Position numbers and translations under genes: made by a program | Source of the DNA: Pedobacter sp. AJM | Lineage (GTDB): Bacteria > Bacteroidota > Bacteroidia > Sphingobacteriales > Sphingobacteriaceae | NCBI RefSeq assembly: GCF_002197755.1 | Contig: NZ_NHOT01000003.1 | Location: 310,001 to 374,000, forward strand | Direction: 5' to 3' | Length of the DNA stretch: 64,000 nt | Part shown: positions 44,901 to 53,646 of the stretch, piece by piece | Numbering within the stretch: position 1 is the stretch's first letter | How the letters are laid out: every line of letters begins with the position of its first letter | Notes under the pieces: model-generated | What the model saw: the letters and a program-made list of their open reading frames with translations, nothing else | Database searches by the model: none | What the model was told of the DNA's origin: nothing

Positions 44901-45203
44901 TTTTACAATACCTTTCAATACTCTTGAAGTGGTATCGGAAACATTTGGCCGGGAAGTTTTAGTTAGTGTATTTTGACTAGCGGAAGCCGGGACAGCAGAT
45001 TTGACCGGGCTGGAAGTTGGAGGAACGTTAATTGGCGGTACTGATGTAGCTGGTACTTTTGGAACCGGATCTGGCGGAATTTGTGTTTTCGCCGTAGAAT
45101 CCGGTCGCCGCCCGAGCGAATCCGGAGTAGTCTGAGCCTGTACATTGACAGCAGCAGCAGCTAACATAAGAAATAGGAAATACCTTCGTAACAGTAACTT
45201 CAT
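41934..45203 (-). CDS. SusC/RagA TonB-dependent outer-membrane transporter
   Basis: 1089 residues: signal peptide (MKLLLRRYFLFLMLAAAAVNVQAQ), an unusual proline/serine-rich linker of about 75 residues, a carboxypeptidase-regulatory-like domain (GIVKDEKGNPVPGAIIQV), the SusC plug (DDVVITGYSSQQKKDLTGAV, VRIRGVGTINNNNPLYVIDG, ASIYGARASNGVVVVTTKKG) and a 22-strand barrel ending YTLGLNLNF. ATG 45203 is chosen because it begins a proper signal peptide; a longer frame exists upstream but adds 34 unlikely residues. Imports oligosaccharide with the SusD lid. Confidence 0.93.
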   Translation of the reverse strand: MKLLLRRYFLFLMLAAAAVNVQAQTTPDSLGRRPDSTAKTQIPPDPVPKVPATSVPPINVPPTSSPVKSAVPASASQNTLTKTSRPNVSDTTSRVLKGIVKDEKGNPVPGAIIQVVGKPNKVNTDADGRFSINLPDRNSSIRVLFIGYNTKILRPGNQMEIVVSLMPVSKTLDDVVITGYSSQQKKDLTGAVSQVRSTDIDNMPVGGVDQVLQGKAAGVSVTQGTGAPGEGIAVRIRGVGTINNNNPLYVIDGVPSTSGINQISPTDIESISILKDASSASIYGARASNGVVVVTTKKGKSGKSIVNLSQYTGVQVHGDLIKMANTPQYVAAFNAAAVADGRTPIPASLAASLPDVNWQKEVLQPALINNSNLSVSGGNETGNYLVAANYYKQDGLINNSAYDRFNLRTAVNSTLSKVFSTGINLNLSYAKTKQVGASGDGFGNGNQGASVMRYALFRTPATPVFKANGDYVDLPENSNFFGDGLNPVGYADNFDRNNNAYSALGNVFVEAKIIDGLKFRTTLGGTLVITDFKQFFKIWGDRAQNSPGSLARANANQLDYNWTNTLTYNLKFGEKHDLTILAGTENIKSRTNGLSASRSIFPNQSEDFQYLDNGIGIQQNGENESRWALFSLFGRADYQYADKYLASFTVRRDGSSRLNPANRYGNFYAGSIGWRLDQEAFLKNFKSLSMLKLRASIGQTGNQEISNYAYTSLNSFVGFYPFGGTPVIGNSLTSRGNANITWETSTQSNFGLDAGFFDNKLQFSADYFIRDNSDILFANPLPPSAGGGGSPYVNAGKVRNQGLELQISYRDQISENWSYDVSGNMATLQNKVRSLAGSPIVGGRIDNEYYATLTAVGQPIGAFYLLPMEGIFQNNLDIFTHAYQGNGIQPGDVKYKDSNGDGIIDEKDRQFAGSPIPKLTYGFTGNLKFKQFDLSVFFQGAYGNKLYNQVATDIEGFYRAFNITERVATGSWNGAGSTDQFPRLTWSSASSTNNKRPSTRFLEDGSYLRLKNLQIGYSLSPKVLSALKIASMRIYMSGQNLLTFTKYTGLDPEIYTSSNSQGDGVRAVGIDWGTYPSARVYTLGLNLNF

Positions 45204-45614
45204 CTTAAATTTCGGGTTAATAATCTTAATCGTACTGCAATACAATCCAGATGATGAAAATGTTTTAGTAAAGCATATTTTATTTTCCACAGGCAGGCAG
45301 AACATTCTGATTTTGAAGTATCATTATAAACGTTATTAGGACATTTATAAAAAAGTAATATATTTACATTTCTTAAGCAGCGTTTCAATCCGTTCATTTC
45401 CATGAGCCGATGTTTGAATTTTCGCTGCCAAGGATAACCAGATATGATCGCCATGCTTCAAAAGCCCAACGTCTACTTTCCCATTTTTACAATGTTGAAG
45501 TGCTGTATATATCCAATTGATGTATTGCAGCAAACTTATTCCATTAAAAAGTATTCCAGGCAACAAGTATCCCTACCCTATCTGTTTTTATAAAAAATTT
45601 ATCAACCTCCTAAT
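45204..45614. other. Divergent control region between susC-like and GH97 genes
   Basis: About 410 bases holding the leftward susC and rightward GH97 promoters. I see no clear repeats, RNA elements or binding site, and no regulator gene of the SusR, anti-sigma or hybrid two-component type adjoins the locus. Confidence 0.35.
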
Positions 45615-47567
45615 ATGACCATCATTAAAAACATTTCTTCAGCGTGCATTTTGTTATTATTTTGGTTTAACACCCATGCACAGGATCTTCAGGTTTCCAG
45701 TCCTGATGGCAAGTTAACTGTGCAACTGAAGTTAAATCAAGGCAAGTTGTTCTATCAGGTTTCACTAGACGGGCAGCAAATGCTTGCCGATTCTCCATTA
45801 GGTATCAGGGGAGCCGGAGCAGACTTATCTCAGCAGCTTCAGTTAGAAAGCAAAGCATCGCGCCAAATAGATCAAACATACCAGGAACCTAAAATAAAAA
45901 AAAGCAGTGTTCATTACCAGGCAAATGAGCTGACCTGTACATTTAAGAATGCGGGCAAGAACCAGCTGAACGTGATTTTCAGGGTAAGTAATCATGATAT
46001 TGCTTTCCGTTATGGTCTTCCTCAAACCGGAGAGACTGCCACCATGATCATTGAAGAGGAACTCAGTGGTTATCATTTTCCATCTGTTACCACCACCTTT
46101 CTTACCCCTCAGGCTACGCCAATGATTGGCTGGATGAAAACGAAACCCAGTTATGAAGAAGAATATACAGTAGATGCGCCAATGGGTGTGCCTTCTAAGT
46201 ATGGTGTAGGTTATACCTTTCCTGCTTTATTTCGTGTGGGTACCCAGGGCTGGGTTTTACTTTCAGAAACCGGCGTAAACGGTGCTTATTGCGGGTCAAA
46301 ACTCAGCGAAGGCACAAAAGACGGAAATTATAAAATTGCATTCCCGGAAACGGGTGAAAATAACGGTATGGGTCGTGCCAATCCTACCATTTCATTACCC
46401 GGCGCTACACCATGGCGCACCATTACTGTGGGCAGGACTTTGAAGCCGATTGTGGAAACCACTATCCCATTTGATGTAGTTGAACCTCAATATGCGGCAA
46501 GTAAACCATATACTTTTGGCCGCTCTACCTGGAGCTGGCTGCTTTGGCAAGACAATAGTGTGAATTTTGAAGATCAGAAAAAATTTATTGATCTGGCCGC
46601 TTCCATGGGTTATGAATTTACCTTAATTGATGGTTTATGGGATAAGCAGATCGGACGGAAAAAAATGGAAGAGCTCGCAGCTTATGCCCGTGAAAAAAAT
46701 GTTTCGGTAGCACTCTGGTATAATTCAAACGGTTTTTGGAATGATGCACCACAGGGCCCTAAGAACAGAATGAATACCGCCGTAGCACGTAAGGAAGAAA
46801 TGGCCTGGATGCAGCGCATTGGAGTTAAAGGAATTAAGGTAGATTTCTTTGGTGGCGACAAACAGGAAACGATGAAATTATATGAGGATATTCTTGCTGA
46901 TGCAAATAGTTATGGTATTACGGTGATTTTTCACGGTTGTACACTTCCAAGGGGCTGGGAAAAAATGTATCCTAACTACGCGGGAAGTGAAGCCGTACTG
47001 GCTTCCGAAAACTTAATTTTCGGACAGCATGCCAATGATATGGAAGCTTTTAATGCCAGTTTACATCCCTTTATCCGTAATGCTGTGGGTGCCATGGAAT
47101 TCGGACCCGTTTTACTTAACAAACGCCATAACAAAACCAATTCTGGTGGTACCATCAGAAAAACTACCGAAACCTTTCAGCTGGCTACTGCTATATTGTT
47201 TCAAAGTCCGATTCAAAACTTCGGAATTACACCAAATAATTTAACGGATGTGCCTGCTCATGCGATCGATTTTATGAAGCATGTACCCACTACCTGGGAT
47301 GAAACTGTTTTGATAGATGGCTATCCGGGAAAATATTGTGTGCTTGCCCGTCGTCATAAAGGCCAGTGGTATATCACCGCCATTAACGCCGAAAAAACGA
47401 CGAAAACCTTAAATCTCTCCTTGCCCATGCTGACAGAAAAAACGGTTACCCTGTACGCTGACCAGGAAGACAGAAAGCCTGAAAAACTGACCCACACGCT
47501 AGGTAAATCAAAAACGATGAAGATCAGATTGTTACCGGATGGTGGTGCTGTAATTGTTGGAAAATAA
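45615..47567 (+). CDS. Glycoside hydrolase family 97, probably retaining (alpha-galactosidase type)
   Basis: 650 residues: signal peptide (to THAQ), N-terminal beta-sandwich (LQVSSPDGKLTVQLKL, LGIRGAGADLS), central TIM barrel and C-terminal beta domain. In the barrel, Asp410 in IKVDFFGGD and Glu465 in VLASEN have the same 55-residue spacing as the nucleophile Asp415 and acid/base Glu470 reported for the retaining alpha-galactosidase BtGH97b. That favours the retaining subgroup over inverting SusB-like alpha-glucosidases. It diverges from the susC-like gene and most likely degrades the glycan imported by that locus. Confidence 0.88.
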   Translation: MTIIKNISSACILLLFWFNTHAQDLQVSSPDGKLTVQLKLNQGKLFYQVSLDGQQMLADSPLGIRGAGADLSQQLQLESKASRQIDQTYQEPKIKKSSVHYQANELTCTFKNAGKNQLNVIFRVSNHDIAFRYGLPQTGETATMIIEEELSGYHFPSVTTTFLTPQATPMIGWMKTKPSYEEEYTVDAPMGVPSKYGVGYTFPALFRVGTQGWVLLSETGVNGAYCGSKLSEGTKDGNYKIAFPETGENNGMGRANPTISLPGATPWRTITVGRTLKPIVETTIPFDVVEPQYAASKPYTFGRSTWSWLLWQDNSVNFEDQKKFIDLAASMGYEFTLIDGLWDKQIGRKKMEELAAYAREKNVSVALWYNSNGFWNDAPQGPKNRMNTAVARKEEMAWMQRIGVKGIKVDFFGGDKQETMKLYEDILADANSYGITVIFHGCTLPRGWEKMYPNYAGSEAVLASENLIFGQHANDMEAFNASLHPFIRNAVGAMEFGPVLLNKRHNKTNSGGTIRKTTETFQLATAILFQSPIQNFGITPNNLTDVPAHAIDFMKHVPTTWDETVLIDGYPGKYCVLARRHKGQWYITAINAEKTTKTLNLSLPMLTEKTVTLYADQEDRKPEKLTHTLGKSKTMKIRLLPDGGAVIVGK

Positions 47568-47668
47568 CGTATCAGCCAATTGGCCTGCAATGCAATGCGC
47601 CCGGTAAAAGACAAAAAATACTACAAACTAAACAGCGTATTCAAGCATATTCGCCAACCTTTGGCCTC

Positions 47669-47706
47669 AAAAAGTCTGAGAATTTCAATATTTTCAGGCT
47701 TTTTTT
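47669..47706 (+). terminator. Intrinsic terminator after GH97
   Basis: AAAAAGTCTGA and TCAGGCTTTTT form a stem with one G-T pair around a 13-base loop; the T run extends to 47706. Confidence 0.75.
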
Positions 47707-47836
47707 GGTTAAAATGTCTAAAAAAGTTTATCACTTCTACTATGATAATCTTCCTTAAGGTGTCAAGCAAAATTAATTTCAATATTATTTTAATTTTCCT
47801 ATTTTAGTTGATCATCTTCTGTCAACCTGCTCTCCA

Positions 47837-48994
47837 ATGAAAACAATTCTCACCTTACTGCTTGCCTCCATTACTTTATCCAGCTTAGCTCAAAAAAAAT
47901 TACCCATTGTTCTGGCGGGTGCCAAAAGTGCCAAAATTTATGAAGATGGCAATTCGGTATCAGGTTGGGGCATTAACCCGAAAATTGCACGCGATACCTA
48001 TACCACCAACAAGTTTAGCAAAAGCAAAACAGTAAAGTTTAAAACCGATGTTGATTCCATTACTTTTCGTCTTAAACCGGGAGGGCATCATGATTTTGTG
48101 GTATTGCTGAAGGGTAAAGATTCCTGCCTGACCCGAATTCAGGCACGTCCACTTCAAAACTTCAGTAATCTAACACCTGAAGTGCATGATTCTATACCTT
48201 TTTTCGTTAATGCCTATAATACGAATCTGGTTCACATTGTATTAAATAAAACGGATTCATTAGTGATGAATTTTGACAGTGGCGCAACTGAAATGTCACT
48301 CACTACCGATGTACTACGGCAAAAGGTCAGGTCAAAGCCAAAACTTTATGATACTTTCCACGAAATCAAAGTAGGTCAGAAGATTTACAAAAGCAAGATT
48401 TACGACACACAGGTGGTTGGCAATGAAGCAGATGGATTACTGGGATGGGATCTTTTTGATGGGATGGTTGTAGAACTGAATTACGACCTTAACCTCATAA
48501 TCGTGCATTCCAGGCTACCCAAAACGGTAATTAAAAATAACAGATTCTCCAAATTCAATATCCGCTACATTAATGACAGGCCTTTTATAGAAAGCAAAAT
48601 CATCCAAAATGGTATCAGCCACAAAAACTGGTTTTTATTTGATTTGGGCTATCAGCGAACAGTTATGCTGGATAATGACCTGTTAAAAGCGGCTCGGTTC
48701 CCGATAGAAAAAATGGAGGTGATTAAAAAAGTGATGATCCATGGTACCCGTCAGAATGAAATCCCGGTTGTAACGGCAAACTTAAATACTTTAAAAATCG
48801 GCGCATTTGAATTGAATAACGTACCTGCACAGTTATTGACGCAAAATAAACCCATGCGCGGCATCAATGTTCACATCCTGGGCAATGAAGTGTTAAAACG
48901 CTTTAATACTTTTCTTGATTTTCAGCATGATGTCATCTATATGCAGCCAAACCATTTATACGATATGGAGTACACTGATAAGCGGAAAAGTTAA
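47837..48994 (+). CDS. Retropepsin-like aspartyl protease family protein, exported
   Basis: 385 residues with signal peptide (MKTILTLLLASITLSSLAQ). The aspartyl protease core lies near 135-290: VLNKTDSLVMNFDSGATEMSL split around the catalytic Asp-Ser-Gly, then GLLGWDLFDGMVVELNYD. A second copy of the hydrophobic-hydrophobic-Gly pattern near the C-terminus (VHILGNEVLKRFNTFLDFQ) is typical of this single-domain class that dimerises. Function in Bacteroidota is uncertain. Alone between the GH97 terminator and the convergent DAC-like gene. Confidence 0.78.
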   Translation: MKTILTLLLASITLSSLAQKKLPIVLAGAKSAKIYEDGNSVSGWGINPKIARDTYTTNKFSKSKTVKFKTDVDSITFRLKPGGHHDFVVLLKGKDSCLTRIQARPLQNFSNLTPEVHDSIPFFVNAYNTNLVHIVLNKTDSLVMNFDSGATEMSLTTDVLRQKVRSKPKLYDTFHEIKVGQKIYKSKIYDTQVVGNEADGLLGWDLFDGMVVELNYDLNLIIVHSRLPKTVIKNNRFSKFNIRYINDRPFIESKIIQNGISHKNWFLFDLGYQRTVMLDNDLLKAARFPIEKMEVIKKVMIHGTRQNEIPVVTANLNTLKIGAFELNNVPAQLLTQNKPMRGINVHILGNEVLKRFNTFLDFQHDVIYMQPNHLYDMEYTDKRKS

Positions 48995-49052
48995 AACCAT
49001 AAGCCTTGCTTAAATAGATTGATCTCCGCAGGATTTTACCTGAATCAACGGA

Positions 49053-50378
49053 CTACTTCTTTCTACCCTGAGATCTGGTAGTGAGGTATTGCTGCGTTTT
49101 GATGTTTTCCCACATGATTAATTTATCTTCAATCTTTGAAAACGCACGGATATCACCATCCTGTGAAATCACCAGGCCCAAAGCTGTGGGATGGTTCCAG
49201 CAATATGCAATCATAGAGCGGTGTCTGGTTCCATAGTAACGCGGATCATGTGCTTCCAGCGACTTAGGTGTAGCCGTAGCGGTAGAAGAAACATAAATTT
49301 TGCGCGGCATCTTCTTGGCCCGTAATACCGCACCAAAGCCATTAGTTACCATGCTTCTGTTAAAAAGCACAACCCCATCCACACAACTCTGCGAAGCAAT
49401 AAAATCTATGGCTCCCTTGATTTCATCGGCTGTTCCTTTCTTATGATAAAAAGATGCCGACTCGCGCAGGTACAGATCCTTGCTGATGGTTCTTTTGCCG
49501 GTATGCATGCCTCCCTCAATGATATTTTCAGAAACATAATTATCTACAGCAGCCTTGGCATGTGCAACCATGGCCAGCGTCAGCCGTTCATAATGTATCC
49601 GGTACTTTACATCCAGGTCGGCACTGTCATCCGCCAGCAATATCGCACCGCCATGCTGATAGTTCTGAATCTTGAGGAGGAGCCTGGAAAAAGTTTGTAT
49701 CCACAGCCCGTCCAAAAAATCTTCCCACTCGGCATATTGTTCCTCCGGATGTTGTTTTTCAAGATATTCACGAAGGTTAACCTTTAAAAATTCCGCATTC
49801 TTTCTCAGTATCTTTGATATCGGCCCAATGGTCAGCACATCCAGGTAGCGCTTAACCAAAACATTTTGCTTTAATGTAGCCAGCAGTTCATAATCAAAAA
49901 GCACATGCAAGGTTCCGATATCACTTACTGCCACCTGGAATAATCCCGGCTGTTCGGAACCGGTATCGGATTCATAATTCAGGAAGTTCTGATAATGCAT
50001 GGCCTGATCAATCATTCCCCAAATATAAAGCTTGCCATTTTCATCATAATAAACCGCAAGGGATGAACTTGCAGGGTCGGCAGCCTTTGAAAGCTTGGCC
50101 AGGGTTTTGGTATCCATACTTAATGGATGCTCGAAAGCAATGCAACTCCATCTTTCGGGAACAATATGTGTCGGAGGTGCCGGATCCGGGTTGGATGGAT
50201 CAATAAAAGTTACCGTAACCCTGATCAGATCACTTTCTTCCTTACACATGCTTGAATAAAACAAGCAGTCAAAAAAATCAGAAAGCACCTGAAAATCAGG
50301 AAGAGGGAATTTTTGCTTCGTGAGCCTGAGCTTATCATGTACCAGGACGGCCAGGTCCTGAGGGCGTGAATTTTCCAA
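49053..50378 (-). CDS. DisA_N (diadenylate cyclase)-like protein with N-terminal sensor region
   Basis: 441 residues. The C-terminal ~130 residues carry the two diadenylate cyclase motifs: a DGA-like VDGVVLFN (Asp334-Gly335-Val336) and GTRHRS (Arg385-His386-Arg387), followed by LGLVISQDGDIRAF. Canonical enzymes have DGA and RHR; here the Ala is Val. The N-terminal ~300 residues match no fold I can name, but the architecture fits the group annotated as putative sensor domain DACNV proteins. The product would be c-di-AMP if active. The start is a TTG: no ATG occurs before the upstream in-frame stop near 50445. Single gene. Confidence 0.72.
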   Translation of the reverse strand: MENSRPQDLAVLVHDKLRLTKQKFPLPDFQVLSDFFDCLFYSSMCKEESDLIRVTVTFIDPSNPDPAPPTHIVPERWSCIAFEHPLSMDTKTLAKLSKAADPASSSLAVYYDENGKLYIWGMIDQAMHYQNFLNYESDTGSEQPGLFQVAVSDIGTLHVLFDYELLATLKQNVLVKRYLDVLTIGPISKILRKNAEFLKVNLREYLEKQHPEEQYAEWEDFLDGLWIQTFSRLLLKIQNYQHGGAILLADDSADLDVKYRIHYERLTLAMVAHAKAAVDNYVSENIIEGGMHTGKRTISKDLYLRESASFYHKKGTADEIKGAIDFIASQSCVDGVVLFNRSMVTNGFGAVLRAKKMPRKIYVSSTATATPKSLEAHDPRYYGTRHRSMIAYCWNHPTALGLVISQDGDIRAFSKIEDKLIMWENIKTQQYLTTRSQGRKK

Positions 50379-50487
50379 TTGATCTACTTTTATAGTATAA
50401 CACCTGCCAGCGAAAATCGTTTGGCGATAATGAACAGCTATTCCTTAACATTAAATTTCCATCATTACAGCAGTATTTATTTAAATG

Positions 50488-52986
50488 CTATACTACACCA
50501 CCCATTAAGGGATCGGTTTTGCCCACACGGCCGGTTTCTACCCTGCCTGCATAACGCTCGATGTATTGCTCTTTTCCAGCTACGCTGATACTGAAATCAT
50601 ACCAATTATAACTTTTAGTCAAATCAACCAGATAATTTACTGTACTTTCTGCAGCAACTTTAATCACTTTATTTCCAGTCTTATAACTTAAATCATTCAA
50701 AGTTACAACTACTGCCTGCCGGCTGGTATTTCTGATCAACAACATGATATTACCCGTTAATTTTCCTGCCTGATTTTCGTAAGTACAAGCTACTGACAGG
50801 GCAGGATTATGCTGATCACCGGCAAACTCTCTCATGAATCCGTTAGCGCCATGAACTTTTAAATGATAATGGCCATTTTCAAAATCTGCCAGGGCAAATT
50901 CGTCGGTTAACTTATCACCAGCTTTCACGGTATAATCCCATACTTTTAATTGTTCTCCCTTAAATGGCTTCATACCATATACCGTAAAAGCCGAACCTGC
51001 AGCCTTTTTAGCAAATGCGGTATTGCCGGCACTTAATTGAAGCTGGAAATGATCACCTTTTAGCCTTCCACTAACATAAAGTTCGTAGGGTAATGCACAG
51101 GCCGCCCGGATTCCTTTTTCCTGCTGCGGAAAATATGGTGAAAGGCGATGATCCGTATTAATTACCTTAATTTCTTCCTGACTTAATTTACGGTAATTAT
51201 CAGGAAGCTCTTTGAATTTAGCAGAATAAATGGTTTGCATAAAAGGCTCTTTCTCCATTAAGGTGGGATGGGTAATCTTTTCACCGTTATAGGGCCTGAA
51301 AACCGAGCTTAAATCTCCGCAAATCGTTCTCCGCCATGGACTGATATTCTCTTCCACGATTTTTTTATTATACTTTTTCTGAATAAAGTTTTCGAGAAAC
51401 TGAAGTGAAGAAGTATGATCAAACACTTCCGAACATACCAAACCGCCTCTGGTCCATGGCGAAACAATTACCATTGGCACGCGGTAGCCCAGGCCAATCT
51501 GGCTTTCCCTGATATTACTTTCTTTTGTAGAGGGATTGGTTTGCTGATCTTTCGCTGCATAATCCAATAAGGTATCAATTCCATCCGATACTTTTCCCGC
51601 GTCTTCTTTAAACGGATGTGGCGGCACAAAAGGCGGTACATGATCAAAATAACCATCATTTTCATCGTAAGTCATGATAAAAATGGTTTTTTTCCATTGT
51701 TCCGGATTTTTGGTCAGGATTTCCATTACTTCACTTACAAACCATGAACCAAACCATGGCACGCCCGGATGATCAGAGAAATTAGCCGGGGTCATTAACC
51801 AGGAAACCGTAGGCAAGGTTCCATTATCCACATCCTGACGAAACTGGTGAAGAATATCTCCCTTAGGAATATTCAACACTCTTTCCACGCCATTTTCATC
51901 ATACTTTAAAGGACTTAACTGGTGAAAATCAGGATCATTTGAATTAATTCCAAAGGCTTTTGCGTTTAAGTTTTTAGACAGATCAGATAAGTCAGCATGA
52001 TTTTCCATGGTATAACTTTTCATTTCCTCTTCTGTTTTTGCCAGCAATTTTCTGATGGCCTCTACTTTATTTCGCTCCTCTTCAGTAAGTGGCTGTTTCG
52101 CAGCTTCTGCAATTTGTTTCAGCAGCAAGGCTTTCTTTTCTGTCAGGTTAGCAATTGCTCCCGGATGCAAACGAACATTATATTGCTGAAAATATTCCAT
52201 CACATTGGTACCGAAATTGCTCAACCAGGAGCTTTCCTCTCCATTAAGACCAAAGCCCATGGTTAATTCATTCTGGTAAATTTTCCATGATACATCATTT
52301 TCTTCGAGGCGCTCCGGAAAGGTTTTCCAGTTTAATGTTGGCTTATCATAATTGCTGTTATTCCATAAGTGCGCTACGCCTTCTGGCTTATTGCTTTCCC
52401 TTACAGTTCCTGTCATCCAGTAAAAACGGTTGGGGTGTGTTCCTGCAATAACAGAACAAAAATTCTGATCGCAAACGGTAAAGGCATCGGCCAGCGCATA
52501 GTAGAAGGGAAAGTCTTCCCGTTTGCAGTAGCCTATGGTAAGCGGCATATGGGCGTAAGTTGCTATATATGCCTTTTTTACATCCAGCCACCGGTCATAT
52601 TTGCCACCATTTCTTGCATCAGTCTGATCGGTCCAGTTATGTCGCGTTGAACCCATCCAGGCAATTTTGGTTTCTTTGATATTTAAGTGCCATGGTGCAT
52701 AGGTTTCACCTTCTTTATTGGATTGAAGCCAGACTTTATTCTGATTGGCCAAAGTAATGGCTCGTGGATCGTTAAAGCCCCTCACCCCCTGCATCATGCC
52801 AAAAGCATGATCAAAAGAGCGGTTTTCCTGCATCAGGAAAACAATATGCTCTGCATCATAAAAGGTACTTCCAATGGCAGGGTCGATGGCAAGCGCCTTT
52901 TGTATGGCTGGTGGCAACATGCCGGATAAGGCAGCACCGCCTGATAACAGGGCTGCCTTTTTTATAAAATCTCTACGGGTATCCAT
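50488..52986 (-). CDS. Phosphocholine-specific phospholipase C, Tat-exported
   Basis: 832 residues. The twin-arginine signal TRRDFIKKAALLSGGAAL at the N-terminus directs folded export. The phosphoesterase domain has HIVFLMQENRSFDHAFGMMQG (metal-binding Glu-Asn), DQNFCSVIAGTHPNRFYWMTG, MTYDENDGYFDHVPPF and GLGYRVPMVIVSPWTRGG, features of the acid-phosphatase-like PLC family. The C-terminal ~250 residues are the paired DUF756 beta domains. It hydrolyses phosphatidylcholine or sphingomyelin-type head groups. Alone; no neighbouring gene explains its control. Confidence 0.93.
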   Translation of the reverse strand: MDTRRDFIKKAALLSGGAALSGMLPPAIQKALAIDPAIGSTFYDAEHIVFLMQENRSFDHAFGMMQGVRGFNDPRAITLANQNKVWLQSNKEGETYAPWHLNIKETKIAWMGSTRHNWTDQTDARNGGKYDRWLDVKKAYIATYAHMPLTIGYCKREDFPFYYALADAFTVCDQNFCSVIAGTHPNRFYWMTGTVRESNKPEGVAHLWNNSNYDKPTLNWKTFPERLEENDVSWKIYQNELTMGFGLNGEESSWLSNFGTNVMEYFQQYNVRLHPGAIANLTEKKALLLKQIAEAAKQPLTEEERNKVEAIRKLLAKTEEEMKSYTMENHADLSDLSKNLNAKAFGINSNDPDFHQLSPLKYDENGVERVLNIPKGDILHQFRQDVDNGTLPTVSWLMTPANFSDHPGVPWFGSWFVSEVMEILTKNPEQWKKTIFIMTYDENDGYFDHVPPFVPPHPFKEDAGKVSDGIDTLLDYAAKDQQTNPSTKESNIRESQIGLGYRVPMVIVSPWTRGGLVCSEVFDHTSSLQFLENFIQKKYNKKIVEENISPWRRTICGDLSSVFRPYNGEKITHPTLMEKEPFMQTIYSAKFKELPDNYRKLSQEEIKVINTDHRLSPYFPQQEKGIRAACALPYELYVSGRLKGDHFQLQLSAGNTAFAKKAAGSAFTVYGMKPFKGEQLKVWDYTVKAGDKLTDEFALADFENGHYHLKVHGANGFMREFAGDQHNPALSVACTYENQAGKLTGNIMLLIRNTSRQAVVVTLNDLSYKTGNKVIKVAAESTVNYLVDLTKSYNWYDFSISVAGKEQYIERYAGRVETGRVGKTDPLMGGVV

Positions 52987-53646
52987 TATATTTATTTATG
53001 ATCTTAAAACGAGTATCTGTGGCAAGTGGTATCTGGTACGGTGTACCCACTGCCTGCTTATCGTCAACATTTTCACTTACTCGGTATTCATATTGTTTTT
53101 TAGCCCGATCAAAACGGGTAACCAACTGCAGGGTTTAAGGTGTAACTCACCTTCAGACATCTATTTTTCAATTCGCAGAATCAATATCTTGGTTTTTTTA
53201 ATGGAGCGCTGTACCAGTGGTAAGTATGGACATCCTGCAAAATAGATGAACTCAGAGCATTGTCTATGTTTTTCATCTTCTCTCATCATTCTGCTGAGAA
53301 AGGCAGATAAAGCTTTCAGAGCTTGTTTGTTGGTTCTACATTTACTTACCATTGGCCGTCACAAAATTACCACACCGTGTATTAACCTAATGTTAAGTAT
53401 TCATTGCCGAACAGTTTTGTTACAACGCATCCTGTCCGCCAGTAGGAAACTTTCTCTTAAAAGGAAAACCTCAATAGAAAAATTATGTTGCTGAGTCCCA
53501 TTCTTATCTTCTAAGCGGTTTAGAAGTGGTTTTTAATTAAAGTCTGCCAGTGATTTCCTTAAACAGTTTGTATTCAGTCTAAATAAGGATATATTTGCAA
53601 AAATTACATTTAATATCAATATTCCCTATTTAAGCCATTACTGATA
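52987..53646. other. 660-base gap holding divergent promoters
   Basis: Contains the phospholipase promoter on the left and the TonB receptor promoter on the right (separate entry). Two frames of 63 and 82 codons on opposite strands overlap each other around 53161-53494 without protein-like features. No repeat or RNA structure recognised. Confidence 0.4.
53567..53597 (+). promoter_or_regulatory. Promoter of the TonB-dependent receptor
   Basis: TTTG at 53567-53570, exactly 19 bases, then TATATTTG at 53590-53597: a perfect Bacteroidota -33/-7 pair. Transcription should begin near 53604, giving a 5' leader of about 43 bases. Confidence 0.7.

Noticed and set aside
45204..45305. Longer start for the SusC-like gene, adding 34 residues
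   Set aside because: The added residues are not signal-like and would bury a good signal peptide that begins at ATG 45203.
53161..53494. Two opposing small open frames (63 and 82 codons) in the phospholipase-receptor gap
   Set aside because: They overlap each other, lack ribosome sites or recognisable families, and have compositions like chance frames. Neither is supported enough to call.
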